A DNA stretch of 64,000 nt from Anastatus disparis (GCA_017163975.1 JAFFSR010000347.1:9386001-9450000); one strand, 5' to 3'. Positions 36,074-47,480 are shown, counted from the stretch's first letter. Notes: generated from the letters alone by a model not told the origin. Numbers and translations: made by a program.

Positions 36074-36640
36074 TCAATTACACAGCGATAGAAAATAGGA
36101 CATGTGAATACTTAATTACACAGTGCTTAAAATAGCAGCCGCGTATTTTCAACCACACAGCGCTTAAAATAGCAGCTGTGAATTTGTAATTCCACAGCAC
36201 TTAGAAAAGCAGCCATGAATTTTCAATTACACAGAGCCAACAATAGCAGTCGCGAATTTGTTATTACACAGCGCTTACAATATTTGTAGTGTTTTCTAAC
36301 TACACAGAATTAACAATAGCAGCCGCGTTTCTTTAACTGCTTAGCACTCAAAACAGCTACCGCGAATTTTTAATTACACATCGCTCACAATAGTTGTTGC
36401 ATTTTTATCTTTATCTCTTGAAATAGTAGCTAGGTTTTTAAACCAGATAGTGCTATAAAAAGCAAGCGCGAATCCCTAATTATACAGCACTTACAGTAGT
36501 TTGAGCGTTCTCCCCCATTACAGCACTTACAATAGCAGCCATGTTTTTTATAAATACATAGCATTTAAAAAATCAATCGCGTTATTTTAATGGTACAGTA
36601 CTAACAATAACAGCCGTGATTTTCAACCACAAAGCGCTAA
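36074..36640 (-). repeat. 37-bp minisatellite, about 15 copies
   Basis: Plus-strand units follow AATTACACAGCGCTTACAAT then AGCAGCCGCGAATTTTT. They are 35-39 bp long and diverged. They lie directly downstream of the helicase end of Helitron D when read on the minus strand, where the core reads GCGGCTGCTATT...GCGCTGTGTAATT. Confidence 0.85.
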
Positions 36641-36797
36641 GCTCTACTTTAAGATTTTTAATTTTTTTATATTTAATGGTATATTAGAGTTTTAAATAAG
36701 TTGGATTTTATTTTCTCATTCGTTATATTTAATTTTTGTATTGTGGTTTTATAATATTCCTTCGTAAACGATGTTTCTAGTATATACCATTTAATCT

Positions 36798-37430
36798 TTA
36801 ATTTTTCATGATTTTCCTTAATATTATTTCTAATTCTTTTTTATTAGTCGTCCTTGAAAGTGCCACGTATAACTGCCCATGACTAAAAATTGGTGTCGGT
36901 AAATACACTCCTACTTTTTTGAATGATTGTCCTTGTGACTTAAAATTAGTCATTGCATGAGCAAGTTTTACGAGAAATTGTTTTCTGGTCATCTGGAATG
37001 GCAGTTCATCATTTGCTGATAAGGTCATACGTGGTAAGAATATAGTGCCTCCTTCTTTACTTCCTGTTAATATTTGTGCAATAATAGTAAATTGTTTTAT
37101 TGTCGTTATTATCAATCGGGTTCCGTTACTAAGTCCTTCATTCAAATTAACGTTTCTTAGAAGCATTACTATAACTCCCTTTTTTAATTGTAATCTATGT
37201 GGCGGTAAACCGTTGGGCGTTAAAGAATTTAAAAATTTTGTTGGCAAAATTGCGTCTAAACTTCTGTCATTTGCATCTTTTGCAGAGTCGATGCTCAAGT
37301 ACTCCATTACTGGTTCATTTATTTTTAATAAAATTTTTTCATTTATTTCTGTTACATCTACGTTTTTTGGTGCTAATATAATACTAGCAAAAAATACCTC
37401 GCTCCTAACGTCGCTCGGTTGAATTTTCAT
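36798..37430 (-). pseudogene. Helitron D: C-terminal part of the Pif1-like helicase
   Basis: A 210-residue open frame matches the end of the Helitron helicase: SLTPNGLPPHRLQLKKGVI, LNEGLSNGTRL, the late helicase motif AHAMTNFKSQGQSF (usually INKSQGQ), and [19 protein letters not shown]. Walker A and B are absent, so it is a 5'-truncated fragment and not a functional helicase. It aligns with 51545-52150 of Helitron C. The start shown is simply the first Met after two stops. Confidence 0.88.
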
Positions 37431-37940
37431 ATATTATATTATTATGTATAAATTAGCCAATTTTAAAATAAAAAAGAATCGACGCAACTTATGAATTGTG
37501 ATATTGTAGTTTTGTACTAAATTAAATTTTTCTATTTTTATAAAAAAGATTAATTAAAGTTACAATGTGCATAAAAATTGTTTAAATACAAATTATATCA
37601 TGATAAACTAAGAATTCGTTCTACTAAATTGCATTTGAATCAATGAAAAAATATAATAGGAATTTTTTCTTTTTAATCACGTGTTTCAATCACGAACCAT
37701 GAAATAATCAAAAACAGTATTTGACGTTTACTAGAACTAACAACTGCACGGAGAAAAGAAAGCATTGTTAAAATAGGTTCTAAATCAAGTATATCTAATT
37801 TATGTATTAAGGTACTTAAAAAAAGAGTGACGAATAATTTCAATTAGTACTAGAGCTTGAATTTTAGGGACCAATGTTGGTACTATTATATTATGAAGTA
37901 AGAGCATAAATTTGCGATGCTTACTGCCTTTTTTTTGGTA
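37431..37940. other. AT-rich intergenic DNA, nothing recognised
   Basis: A 70-bp stretch at 37388-37460 recurs at 38747-38815 (CTCCTAACGTCGCT, TTATTATATTATTATG). Confidence 0.4.
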
Positions 37941-38377
37941 TTAAGAGGCGGTCGGAACCAAATTGGTGACCTGCGGTATATATCAAGTCAGCATTTTTCG
38001 CTTTACGATAATATTTTGTATATTTTTATGGCTTAAACTATTTCAAATTATTCTTTACATACATGACTAGAGGAAATGACTATATTTTTACCATATGAAT
38101 AAGTAAATAAATTATTATAAGCATTTATTACAAATATCAAACTGACTTGACATACACCGCATGAAAAAAACTGTCGTGTCGATTGTTAGATGGCATTTTT
38201 CGCTTTATAACAATATTTTGTATATTTTTGTGGCTTTAACTATTTTAAATTATTCTTTATATACATGACTAGAGGAAATGACTATATTTTTACCATATTA
38301 ATAGATGAATAAATTATTATAAGCATTTATTACAAGCACCGAACTAAGTCACCGATTTGGTTCCGACCGCCTCTTAA
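37941..38377. mobile_element. TTAA-flanked MITE with GAGGCGGTCGG ends
   Basis: TTAAGAGGCGGTCGGAACCA at the left and its reverse complement GGTTCCGACCGCCTCTTAA at the right bound 437 bp. Inside is a direct duplication: GCATTTTTCGCTTTA at 37991 and 38193 starts two copies about 150 bp long. There is no coding capacity. TTAA target sites are typical of piggyBac-type and a few other cut-and-paste families. Confidence 0.8.
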
Positions 38378-40651
38378 GACTGATCTTTCACCTACTCGAT
38401 TCAAGGGCAATATTTCGCAGAAAATGCAATTATTAACCTCTTTTCGTGCGGCTTTTCCTGTTACTGAAATTGAAAATTATTAAGTATAGAATTATTTATA
38501 TAATATATAACTCTTTAAAATTACTAATAATTAATATTTAAATTCGTGATATTTAAGGAATAAAACGATACATGTTTATCTTCCATATTCCGTTTTAAAA
38601 TAGTTACTTTTGAGTTTTAAATTAATGATTAGACATTTAAAATTGATATATATATATTATATGACTTACATTATATTTATCAACTGTTGAAAATCGTTAC
38701 ACAATTAATTGGGTTTTACGTTAACAGGTATTAATTATATTGAAACTTTTTGCTCCTAACGTCGCTTAGTTGAATTTTCTTTTATTATATTATTATGTAT
38801 AAATGACTAATTTTAAGTAAATGAGAATTAATTAATTTAATTTTGAGTACTGAATAAAATTGAAAATAATTTGATGAAACATAATATAAAAATATATGTA
38901 CACATGTGCTTAAAGTAAAAAAGCGTATAATTTCAAGTGACTATTTCTCACTCTACTTCCATTAGAAAAACAAAGATAGTACGATATTTGATGTAAATAA
39001 ACTGAGAACTGGGTACTGAGTTACAACTATAATTTCCAGACCTCAATATATGACCATGAATTTGAATTATGAAATTAATTTATAAGTGAAACATGCTTAA
39101 AAGAAATTTGTATTGATTTCTAATAAAAATATCTTCACAAATGTATTTTATATATATGAAATATGAAATTTAAATAGAAAAAATCATAAGATTAAAATAC
39201 AACATTTTAGTTAATTTTAAATTCGAATATTTCGGAATGAAAAAATAACTATTTGCAATTACTTAACAATCCTTTTTGCATCTAATATAAACATTTAATG
39301 AGATACAAATATTACAAAGTGTATGTATCACAAGTAAGGTTTGCATATCATAAATATTATAATTTTTAGAAAATTCTTGATATCAATAGATTATTAATTT
39401 GGAAAATTAAATATTTTTTTATTGATGACAAGTAACTTTTCAAAAATAGTTAAAATAATACTGTAAATGTCAATCAAATAACATTTTCATCAAAATAAAT
39501 TTCAACGCTATAATTATTAAAATAAACATTTTTATTTAACTACAATTTATTGTAATAATTATTTTTTCAATATATATGTATTTAAAAAATAATTTAAAAT
39601 ATTTAAAAAAATTATTCATTAGATCCTAAATTTTTTTAATAGTCAATTATAAAGATAGGACAATATATAAAATATGAATAAATGTTTCTGATTATGTCTA
39701 TAATTATGCATTTATATGTATGAACTGTCTAGATAGAAGTAGAATTCCCCCTAAAAAAGTAAACATTTCAAAAAAAAAATTTACTTATTATTTGCGAAAC
39801 ATTTATTATGAATGTGGAAAAAAATAATATTCTGTAATATCACTCTATAATTTGTATTAAATATGATACAAATCATTGAAAGTACGATTATTTCATTATG
39901 TTAAATTTGTTGTCAAAGTTTGATTATATTTTACTATGAGAAGATAAAAAAATTAACTACCTTTCCATTCTATTGCTGAATTTCCATAAAAGGAATGTAT
40001 TAACTTGTAGTATGTTTCGTGATGATTATTTATTTGAATTCTTAAATTATTCTAATCATTAGTTTTTAAGATATTTAAATTTCTGATTCCAAATAAAAAA
40101 AATTTAGCAAATAATATTGGAATCCAAACTACTCAATAACTAATGAATAGATTTATGTAAAAATTTAACTGAATAATCTTCGTGATACATACTGTATGTT
40201 AATGCATCTATTTATTCAAAATTTTAAAATACAATGGAAATATAATCAATATTTATGGGTGGAAGTGTGCTGTCCATTTTAAATCTCCTTAAATAATTTA
40301 TATTTATAAAATTCACATAATATCATATAAAAACTATTAAAATGATAATCATATATTCAATATAATTGTCAACTATGAATAAAAAGTTAAAAAAATTAAG
40401 TGATAACTTATAAATACTTATATTATTTCATTGAATACATTTCCAACCTAAATAATTAACTTCATGTTAAAACTAAATTTAATTAGCATTCAATACCACA
40501 AGTTATTTAAAAAATTTACCATTATTCAAAATTATTGAAAAGTTATTTATAAAAAGTATTCCCATATCAAAATTTTAAAATTATACTAATTTAATTTTTT
40601 ATTCTTTACATTAGAGAATTAGTTTTGGTGTTGAAATTTTTTGTGAATTGA

Positions 40652-40654
<3 letters not shown>
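38378..40654. other. Very AT-rich intergenic DNA, nothing recognised
   Basis: 2.3 kb without an open frame of note, without recognised repeats and without RNA-gene motifs, except the duplicate of 37388-37460 noted at 38747-38815. Confidence 0.55.

Positions 40655-40700
<46 letters not shown>
40655..40700. repeat. (TA)n microsatellite
   Basis: About 23 TA dinucleotides. Confidence 0.97.
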
Positions 40701-40702
<2 letters not shown>

Positions 40703-40849
40703 CTTATAGTAAAATATTTTATCACCTTGTATGAAAATTATTTTGTAAAAGTAGAATAATGCTGCGAATAAACAAATGATTATAAGAAAATATTGATAAC
40801 TGTAAATAACAATAGAAAAGCGTTAGGCTAGAAATAAATAATGGTTCTC

Positions 40850-41137
40850 ACATAGCATGGGAGATTTCACTGAAATATTTCGAATTATTCAACTGGAATA
40901 TTTCAATAGAACCTTTCATGCAGATTATTGAAAGTCTTCACGGAATATTTCAGAATATTCCACTGGAACCTTCCATTGAAAGCTTCCAGGAATATTTTAG
41001 GAATATTTCAAAGGAATGTTCGAAAATTTTTCAAATTATTCCATGTAATATTCACGAAAGATTTCTGAAATATTTCATAAAATATTCCATGTAATGTTTA
41101 TGAATATTCCAGTAAAATATTTCATGAAAGATTCCAG
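40850..41137. repeat. Degenerate GAATATTCC/GAAAGATTCC repeat field
   Basis: Short interspersed words (ATATTTCA, GATTCCA, GGAATATT) recur irregularly, forming an older version of the 151-bp repeat that follows. Similar words resume at 41880-42055. Confidence 0.6.
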
Positions 41138-41590
41138 AAAGATTCCATAAACATTTCGCTGGAAGATTCCGATAAAATTTAAAATCGTACAGCGGATAAT
41201 TACATAAATCTTTCAGAACTAGTCAACTAAATATTCCACAGAAAGATTTGAGTAATCTTCCAGTGGAATATTACATGAAAGATTTCAGAAAGATTTCATA
41301 AACATTTCACTGGAAGATCTCAAAAAACTTTCAAATCGTAAAGTGGAATATAACATAAATCTTCCATAAATAGTCAACGAAATATTCCACAAAAAGATTT
41401 AAGTAATCTTCCAGTGGAATATTTCATTAAAGATTTCAGAAAGATTCCAGAAACATTTTACTGGAAGATTTCTAAAAACTTTTAAATCGTACAGCGAAAT
41501 ATTACATAAATCTTCCGTAAATATTATACGAAATATTTTACGCAAAGATTACAGTAATCTCCCAGTGGAATATTGCTTAAAAGATTCTAG
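41138..41590. repeat. Three tandem 151-bp repeats
   Basis: Units starting AAAGATT(C/T)C at about 41138, 41289 and 41440, each with CATTTCACTGGAAGAT, AATCGTACAG, ACATAAATCTTCC and TAATCTTCCAGTGGAATA in order. Confidence 0.85.
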
Positions 41591-42098
41591 AATGATTCCA
41601 TGAAGTTTTCGTTGGAAGGTTGCGCGGAACGTTACGGGAGGTTTCCAGTGACGCCGATAAGGGGATGTTTGTTGAATGGGAGTTTTATCTCCAAGCGGTT
41701 GAGAGATACCTCACTTACTATAAAAGCGAAAGGGTATCAGCACTTTGATGTGCACAGTCAAAGCGAATATTTAAATGCGATTTTATAACTAAATGTTTAT
41801 GTATGCGTATATGTACTGATGTATAAGTGTAATGAGTTATTATATGATATATATACCATCCCCTCACAGCATTTCACATTTTCCAAAAACCTACCAGGAA
41901 CATTTCATGAAAGATGAAAGATTACCCAAACCTTCCATTTTATATTCTTTAAATCTCTCAAGAGTATTCCATGGATTATTCCATTGTAGGAAGAATCAAG
42001 GACATACGAATATTACAGGAATATTTCATGGAAGATTCCTGAAATATTCCAAATCTTGTTATTTAAATCAGTGTTATTTAAATTTAAAAACTGTTGTA

Positions 42099-43162
42099 AT
42101 GGCTAACTATCCTCCAAATGAGATTGTTGATATGATAATGGTTTTAGGGGAATGTCATAATAATTATCGTGTTGCAGCAAGACTTTACGCTGAACGCTTT
42201 CCAGATAGAAGACATCCCAGTGATAGGTCAATACAAAGTTTAACTGACAGAGCTCGTCGAGGACGTCTAGCTCGCCAACGCAGGCGTCATGAGTACAACG
42301 AAGATGATGCTCGTGTTATAACTATTCTTGCGGTTATTCATCTTAATCCTTATGTCAGCAGTCGTCAAATAGAAATGGAAGTTGGTATTACAAGACGAAA
42401 ATTTTTGAGAATTTTAAATAGGCTTAATTACCATGCTTACCATATCACGCTCGTACAGGAACTGACAAGGAATCATATGCAAATAGGACTGAATTTTGCC
42501 GATGGGCCTTACACATTGTAGAAAATGATCCCAATTTTTTTAAATATGTACTTTTTTCTGACGAAGCTAAATTTTATAGCGATGGACAATTAAATAGGCA
42601 CAATCGTCATTATTGGTCAAATGAAAATCCTCATTGGCACAGAGCTGTAGATCATCAGCATCGCTGGAGCCTTATGGTATGGTGTGGGATTGTAAATGGA
42701 TATGTGATTGGCCCTTACTTTTTTGAGCGGAATGTTAATGGAGACAGCTATTTGCAGTTAATAAGAGACCACTTGCCAGAATTAGTGGAAGATGTTGATT
42801 TAGAAACTAGACGAAGAATGTGGTTTCAGCAGGATGGTGCACCACCACACTTTGCACGAGTTGTCCGAGAATTTTTGAATCAAAATTACCATGAAAGATG
42901 GATCGGTAGAGCAGGGCCAGTTAATTGGCCTTCTAACTCACCTGATTTATCATTTCCAGATTTTTATTTGTGGGGATTCCTAAAAAATGTTATTTTTAAA
43001 GAGCAGCCTACAACTAGAGAAAACATGCAAAATCGCATTCGTCAAGCATGTGCGGGAATTCCGAGACAAACTCTACTGAAGACTGTACGTCATTTTAGAA
43101 GGCGCTTGACTTTATGTCTACACGTAAATGGAGGTAACTTTGAACATTTGCTTCGTGGTTAA
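42099..43162 (+). pseudogene. mariner/Tc-type transposase with one frameshift
   Basis: The N-terminus from ATG 42099 has the insect helix-turn-helix domain (EIVDMIMVLGEC, RLYAERFPDRRHPSDRS). The catalytic part follows one base out of frame. The shift lies near 42484, after QELTRNHMQI, where one base seems lost. The downstream frame has LFSDEAKFY (first Asp), WFQQDGAPPHF (second Asp) and NSPDLSFPDFYLWG (third acidic residue, Asp), the usual DDD-type arrangement of this group. It ends EHLLRG at 43162. The total length of about 355 residues is normal. Terminal inverted repeats were not found. It would have excised and inserted DNA at TA sites; as it stands it is dead. Confidence 0.88.
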
Positions 43163-43166
43163 GACA

Positions 43167-43366
43167 GTGAGAGGCAAGGGGACTCACGATAATTCAGCAC
43201 CCCAACGTGAGAGGCAAGGGGACTCACGATAATCCAGCACCCCGACGTGAGAGGCAAGGGGACTCACGATAATCCAGCACCCCGACGTGAGAAGCAAGGG
43301 GGCTCACAATAATCCAACACCCCGACGTGAGAGGCAAGGGAACTCACGATAATCCAGCACCCCAAA
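43167..43366 (+). repeat. Five tandem 40-bp repeats with an internal hairpin
   Basis: Exactly 5 x 40 bp. Each unit carries GTGAGAGGCAAGGGGACTCAC, in which GTGAG and CTCAC can pair, and ends CAGCACCCC. The array starts four bases after the transposase stop codon. Copies differ at only a few positions. Confidence 0.93.
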
Positions 43367-43579
43367 GGGAACACGATCCTATTACTTCCACGTCGTTGTT
43401 TCTGGTTAACGCTAAAGACGGGATAAGTATATTATGTTATTTAATCTTGAATTGACCTTCTTCAGATCCATTCACGACATAACAAACTCAAAATATCACT
43501 TTGAGTGTCACTTTTTCTAACTGCAGTGTCAAAAATAGGCCAAGGCCCCCTTCGCACAAATTTTTTCTAAACTTTTCTT

Positions 43580-44110
43580 TCATACCGATACACCAAAAGT
43601 CTTAGGAAACCAGTATAATTCAGAGCATTCGATAAGTTTTTTAATATTTGACCTTGATTTTGGACCATTCCAAGGTCATAAAATCAACTTTCCCCTAGAA
43701 TAATCTTAGCGTAAAATTAACTAATATTTTTAAATTCGTAGTCTAAAATAGGAATTTCTATTACTGAAAAAAAATTATTGATCTTAAAATGACCTTGAAA
43801 TTTGACCTTAAGGTCAAGATGGTCAAGATCCTTTTACCTTGGAACTAAGATGACCATTTAACACTACTTAGATCATTTGCATTTATTAGCAAACCAAGAT
43901 AAAGCAGAAAAGGGCATTTAATCGGTTTTTAGATATTTGACCTCGATTTTTGTCCTTGGAAAGGTCACCAAATAAATTTTGACCTGGGACAAACTTATCT
44001 TAGAATTTCTCGCTCTTTTCAAATCCGCAGTCAAACATAGGTATTCCTATTTAAAAAAATGGTCTTGACCTTCAAATGACCTTGAAATTGGACCTCAAGG
44101 TCAAAACCAA
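43580..44110. repeat. Direct repeat pair, about 289-bp period, rich in TGACCTTGA
   Basis: ATATTTGACCT(T/C)GATTTT occurs at 43644 and 43933, and the following about 170 bp align unit to unit through TGACCTTGAAATT(T/G)GACCT. TGACCTTGA/TCAAGGTCA occurs at 43649, 43790, 44078 and 44095. No coding sequence. Confidence 0.7.
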
Positions 44111-44218
44111 GGGCGCATTTAAATGGCCCCTTTTGTCACGATCAATTTTGCATTGGACCTTTTTTTTGTAGCTGTGGTAGGTTTGGAGAAAATTGAGTGC
44201 GAAGATTAAAATGGCCCA

Positions 44219-44249
<31 letters not shown>

Positions 44250-44250
44250 C

Positions 44251-45467
44251 ATGCGTCAATCCACGTCAAACGGATAATGGATCTGTCCAAAATTGTAGAT
44301 CACTAAAAAAGTCGTGCATGGGCTGAAAATTTTCGTCTTACACTCTACTTTCTTTTGCAATGTGGCGATTAAAAAAAATCCAAAATGGCGGCCTTAATAT
44401 GGCGACTCAAACCTAGAAATTTCATGAAAAATTTTCAAAAATTAATTTCAATTCAGTTAAATCTGATTCTACATATTTTTTATATCAGGAATCAATTTAG
44501 CGTTCGATTTTACATGAGAATATAGTATTGCGCTCAAGGTAAAAAAATTTTACAATATCATCTAAAGGTCATATCGCGATAAAATAGTTATTTCTTGAAT
44601 TAATCATTGATAAACGTTAATTAGTAAGAAAATGAAGATACTAATAGGTAACTCGAGTCACTGAATCCAAATCTGATATCCGCTTAACCCTACCAGTCTC
44701 CATCAAGGTCATTTGAAGGTCAAATCGCGAATATCTTCTATTATTTGATAAGATTAAGACACCTATAAGTTTTACGTGATGCTGGATCCGAATCCGAGAC
44801 CTGTTGGAGTGTCAAAAGACGTAATTACAGAAAAATTCGTTTCAAACTGTGGTTTCTTGAAGAACAAAAATTTTCTTTTAGTCAATATTTGATTAATTTT
44901 TACGTAATTACGTCGTTTGACACTCCAACAGACCCCGGTTTCGGATTCAGCGACACGTAAAACTTGTAGGTGTCCTAATGTTATCAAATAATAAAAGATA
45001 TTCGCGATTTGACCTTCAAATGACTTACATACAGATCTTGTAGGGATAAGCGAACATCAGATTTAAATTCAGTAACTCGAGTTATCTATCAGTATCTTCA
45101 TTTCCTCACTAATTAACATTGATCAATGAGTAATTCGAGAAATAACTATTATTTCCCGATATGACCTTCCGATGACATTGTAAATTTTTTTTACCTCGAG
45201 TGCAATACTATATTCCTATGTAAAATTGAACGCTGAATTGATTTCTGATGTAAAAAAATATGTAGAATCTGATTTGAATAAATTAAAATCAATTTTTGAA
45301 AATTTTTTATGATATCTCTAGGTTTGAGCCGCCATTTTAGATTTTCTTAAATCGCCACATTGCAAAAGAAAGTAGAGTGTAAGACGAAAATTTCGAGATT
45401 ATATACGATTTTTGTGGTGATCTACAATTTTGGACAGAGCCATTATCCGTTTGACGTAGATTGACCC

Positions 45468-45468
<1 letters not shown>
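44251..45468. mobile_element. 1.2-kb foldback element inserted in a TA run
   Basis: The two halves are near-complete reverse complements with the centre near 44857. Ends are ATG(C/G)GTCAAT and, inside, ACGTCAAACGGATAATGG. Both sides continue as (TA)n (44223-44248 and 45469-45494), so a TA-targeting element entered a TA microsatellite. There is no open frame. Arms of about 0.55-0.6 kb give a very stable hairpin or cruciform. A mariner/Tc-type MITE or foldback is the likely class. Confidence 0.85.
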
Positions 45469-45499
<31 letters not shown>

Positions 45500-45736
45500 T
45501 TGCCAAAAATAATCTTTTCTTATCATTATATAATTTTTACAAATTTCATTATTATTTATTTATCATATAACAATTAATTCATAAGATTTTTCATAATTTC
45601 TTTAATTTTTCAGCTTTTAAAGTGAAAAGGCAGTAAATTAAATCAGTTAATATAAAAGCAATTCATTTGTGAATATCTTTGGAAAAAGTTCATTAAAAAT
45701 GAATGAAAATTCTTATGAGAATTTTCATTTTCAATA

Positions 45737-46234
45737 ATGGTTTTGACTGAGGAAGATAAATTGATTGTTAAAAGACAGGGATGGTATAGTGGAATTGCTT
45801 TCATGTTAACTGATATTCATATATTAGAATTTAATAACATTTCAAACCAGTGCACCTCATTCGATATACAATTAACTTTACTAATTCAGAGACCACAATA
45901 TGTTAATTGAGTACTGATTGATGGAGAATTTATACAGTTATTATTTACCGGAAATTTAGAAAAGAGTCACCGGATTCGTATGTATTATAATAATAAGGTA
46001 ATTCATATATATGACAGTTTGAATCTTATATATTTACAAGATAAGTATAAGATTTATATAAACAGATTATTTCCAAACAAATCAGAACTAAGCACAGTAT
46101 TCGAAACAGTACAATCACATACAAATGTTTATGATTGTAGCCTTTTTGCAATGGTTTTTTCTGTTGCAGTAATTTATAATTTAGGTACATGTTGTATAAG
46201 ATATGATGTTTCTCAAATGCGATTACGTTTATAA
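45737..46234 (+). pseudogene. Ulp1/C48-like cysteine protease of Helitron C
   Basis: A single frame from ATG 45737 to TAA 46232-46234 is interrupted only by TGA 45908-45910. Putative catalytic residues fall in the Ulp1 order: His codon 45968-45970 (after GNLEKS), Asp codon 46013-46015 (VIHIYDSL) and Cys codon 46136-46138 (VYDCSLF). The spacing of 15 and 41 residues is close to Ulp1 proteases. The end SQMRLRL fits the SQMRxHL tail common in this family. A Ulp1-type enzyme would cleave ubiquitin-like proteins or a transposon polyprotein; its role in a Helitron is unknown. The same domain precedes the linker in Helitron A. Confidence 0.65.
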
Positions 46235-47480
46235 AGAATTTTTGAAACGCAAAAAATAAAAATGTTTCCAGTTTTACAAAATTATAATAAGGCAAAAATC
46301 AATTACGATAATCCACCGGATATGATAAAAAGGAGTTTTTGTCATGAGCAAGGTCTTAATCAAATACCATTTAATTTCGATTTCGCCGAGCTTGAAATAT
46401 TATAAAAAAAATCACAAATGCATTTATTGCCAGAACAAAAAAAGATCATGAAAATGTATCGTAAACAAAAGAATTTGAATCATGAAACAATTTTGATGGA
46501 AATTGACAATGACATTTCAGATAGAAATTTTTAAAAAACAGATAATGATATGATGGGAATCGATAACATCCACTTGAATTATAACGATAATAAAATTGGG
46601 ACAGTTGAGATTAAATTAAATGAAGAAAAAAAAGAATCAAAAGAAATAGATGAAAAAGAAACTTTATTTGTAACAGAACTTAAGAGCTTGACGAAGCTGC
46701 CCGCCTTCTAATAATATTTCCAATCCTAACTTATGAATAAACGATGCGTTTAATCAAGTTTTTTTGCTACAAAGTAAAAATTTGTAAAATTATACTCCAG
46801 TGCGGACAACTCAAGAAATCCACCAAAATATTAGACATATAAAGTTATAATAAAAACTTTCAATGTATCGTATTTCAAAGTTAGGTCTATCAAGTTTGAT
46901 ATCTAATTTCCAATCCAAGCTCATAAAAAAATAACAAGTCCTAATGATTTTTTGTTTGACAAAAATTATTGTATTAATATAGCTTTAGTACGGACAAGTC
47001 ATTATATTTGTTTAATTTATTAATTAAAAAGATACTGATATAATAAAAAAAGCAAAACTCAAGTGATACAGCTCTGACATCCCGTTAATAGGAAAATGGT
47101 AACAGAAGAATCACATGAATATAAGAAAATTTCAGAAAAAGACATTATTATGGAAATGCGAGAAACAAAAAAGTAATGATAAATTAGAACTAAGACGTGT
47201 TCAAGAAACTTTACGTAAAAAAAAAGCTCATATGAAAATGAAAGAAGGACAACCAAATAAATATAAACAGAAATTAGAAAATACTAAGATAACAAAATGG
47301 CAATTCAAGGAAACAATGAGTACTGATAAATTGGAACAAATACGTGCGAATGAGGCTTTACGTAAGAAAGAAGCTTATATAAAAATAAAAGAAAAACAAC
47401 CAAAAAAATATGAAGAAAAATTAGAAAATATTGAGTGTAAACGATTAAAAATTGAAGATAATAATTATAATGAAAATTAG
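46235..47480 (+). pseudogene. Helitron C charged linker (split by an insertion)
   Basis: Open stretches encode Lys/Glu/Asn-rich sequence (LNEEKKESKEIDEKE; later LRKKEAYIKIKEKQPKKY). Two diverged copies of a motif LELRRVQETLRKKKAHMKMK / LEQIRANEALRKKEAYIKIK suggest internal duplication and a coiled coil. Removing the insertion at 46679-47098 restores an open frame from ETLFVTE into ESHEYKKISEK. Function is unknown; in copies A and B the equivalent segment joins protease and Rep. Confidence 0.6.
46679..47098. mobile_element. Insertion of about 420 bp with 9-bp target duplication
   Basis: GTAACAGAA occurs at 46670-46678 and 47099-47107. Precise removal of one copy and the interval rejoins the Helitron linker in frame. 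The insert has no ORF and contains two homologous units of about 105 bp starting TTTCCAATCC at about 46708 and 46908. No terminal inverted repeats were seen. A 9-bp duplication fits Mutator-like elements but is not proof. Confidence 0.65.

Noticed and set aside
36074..36640. Array considered as a CRISPR-like array
   Set aside because: Units are contiguous, diverged and lack unique spacers, and the setting is eukaryotic, so it is a minisatellite.
41600..41788. 62-residue frame upstream of the transposase
   Set aside because: It lies in decayed repeat DNA and has no similarity to transposase.
43167..43366. Repeat considered as a transcription terminator array
   Set aside because: Stem of only five bases with a long loop and no supporting context. 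Kept only as a minisatellite.
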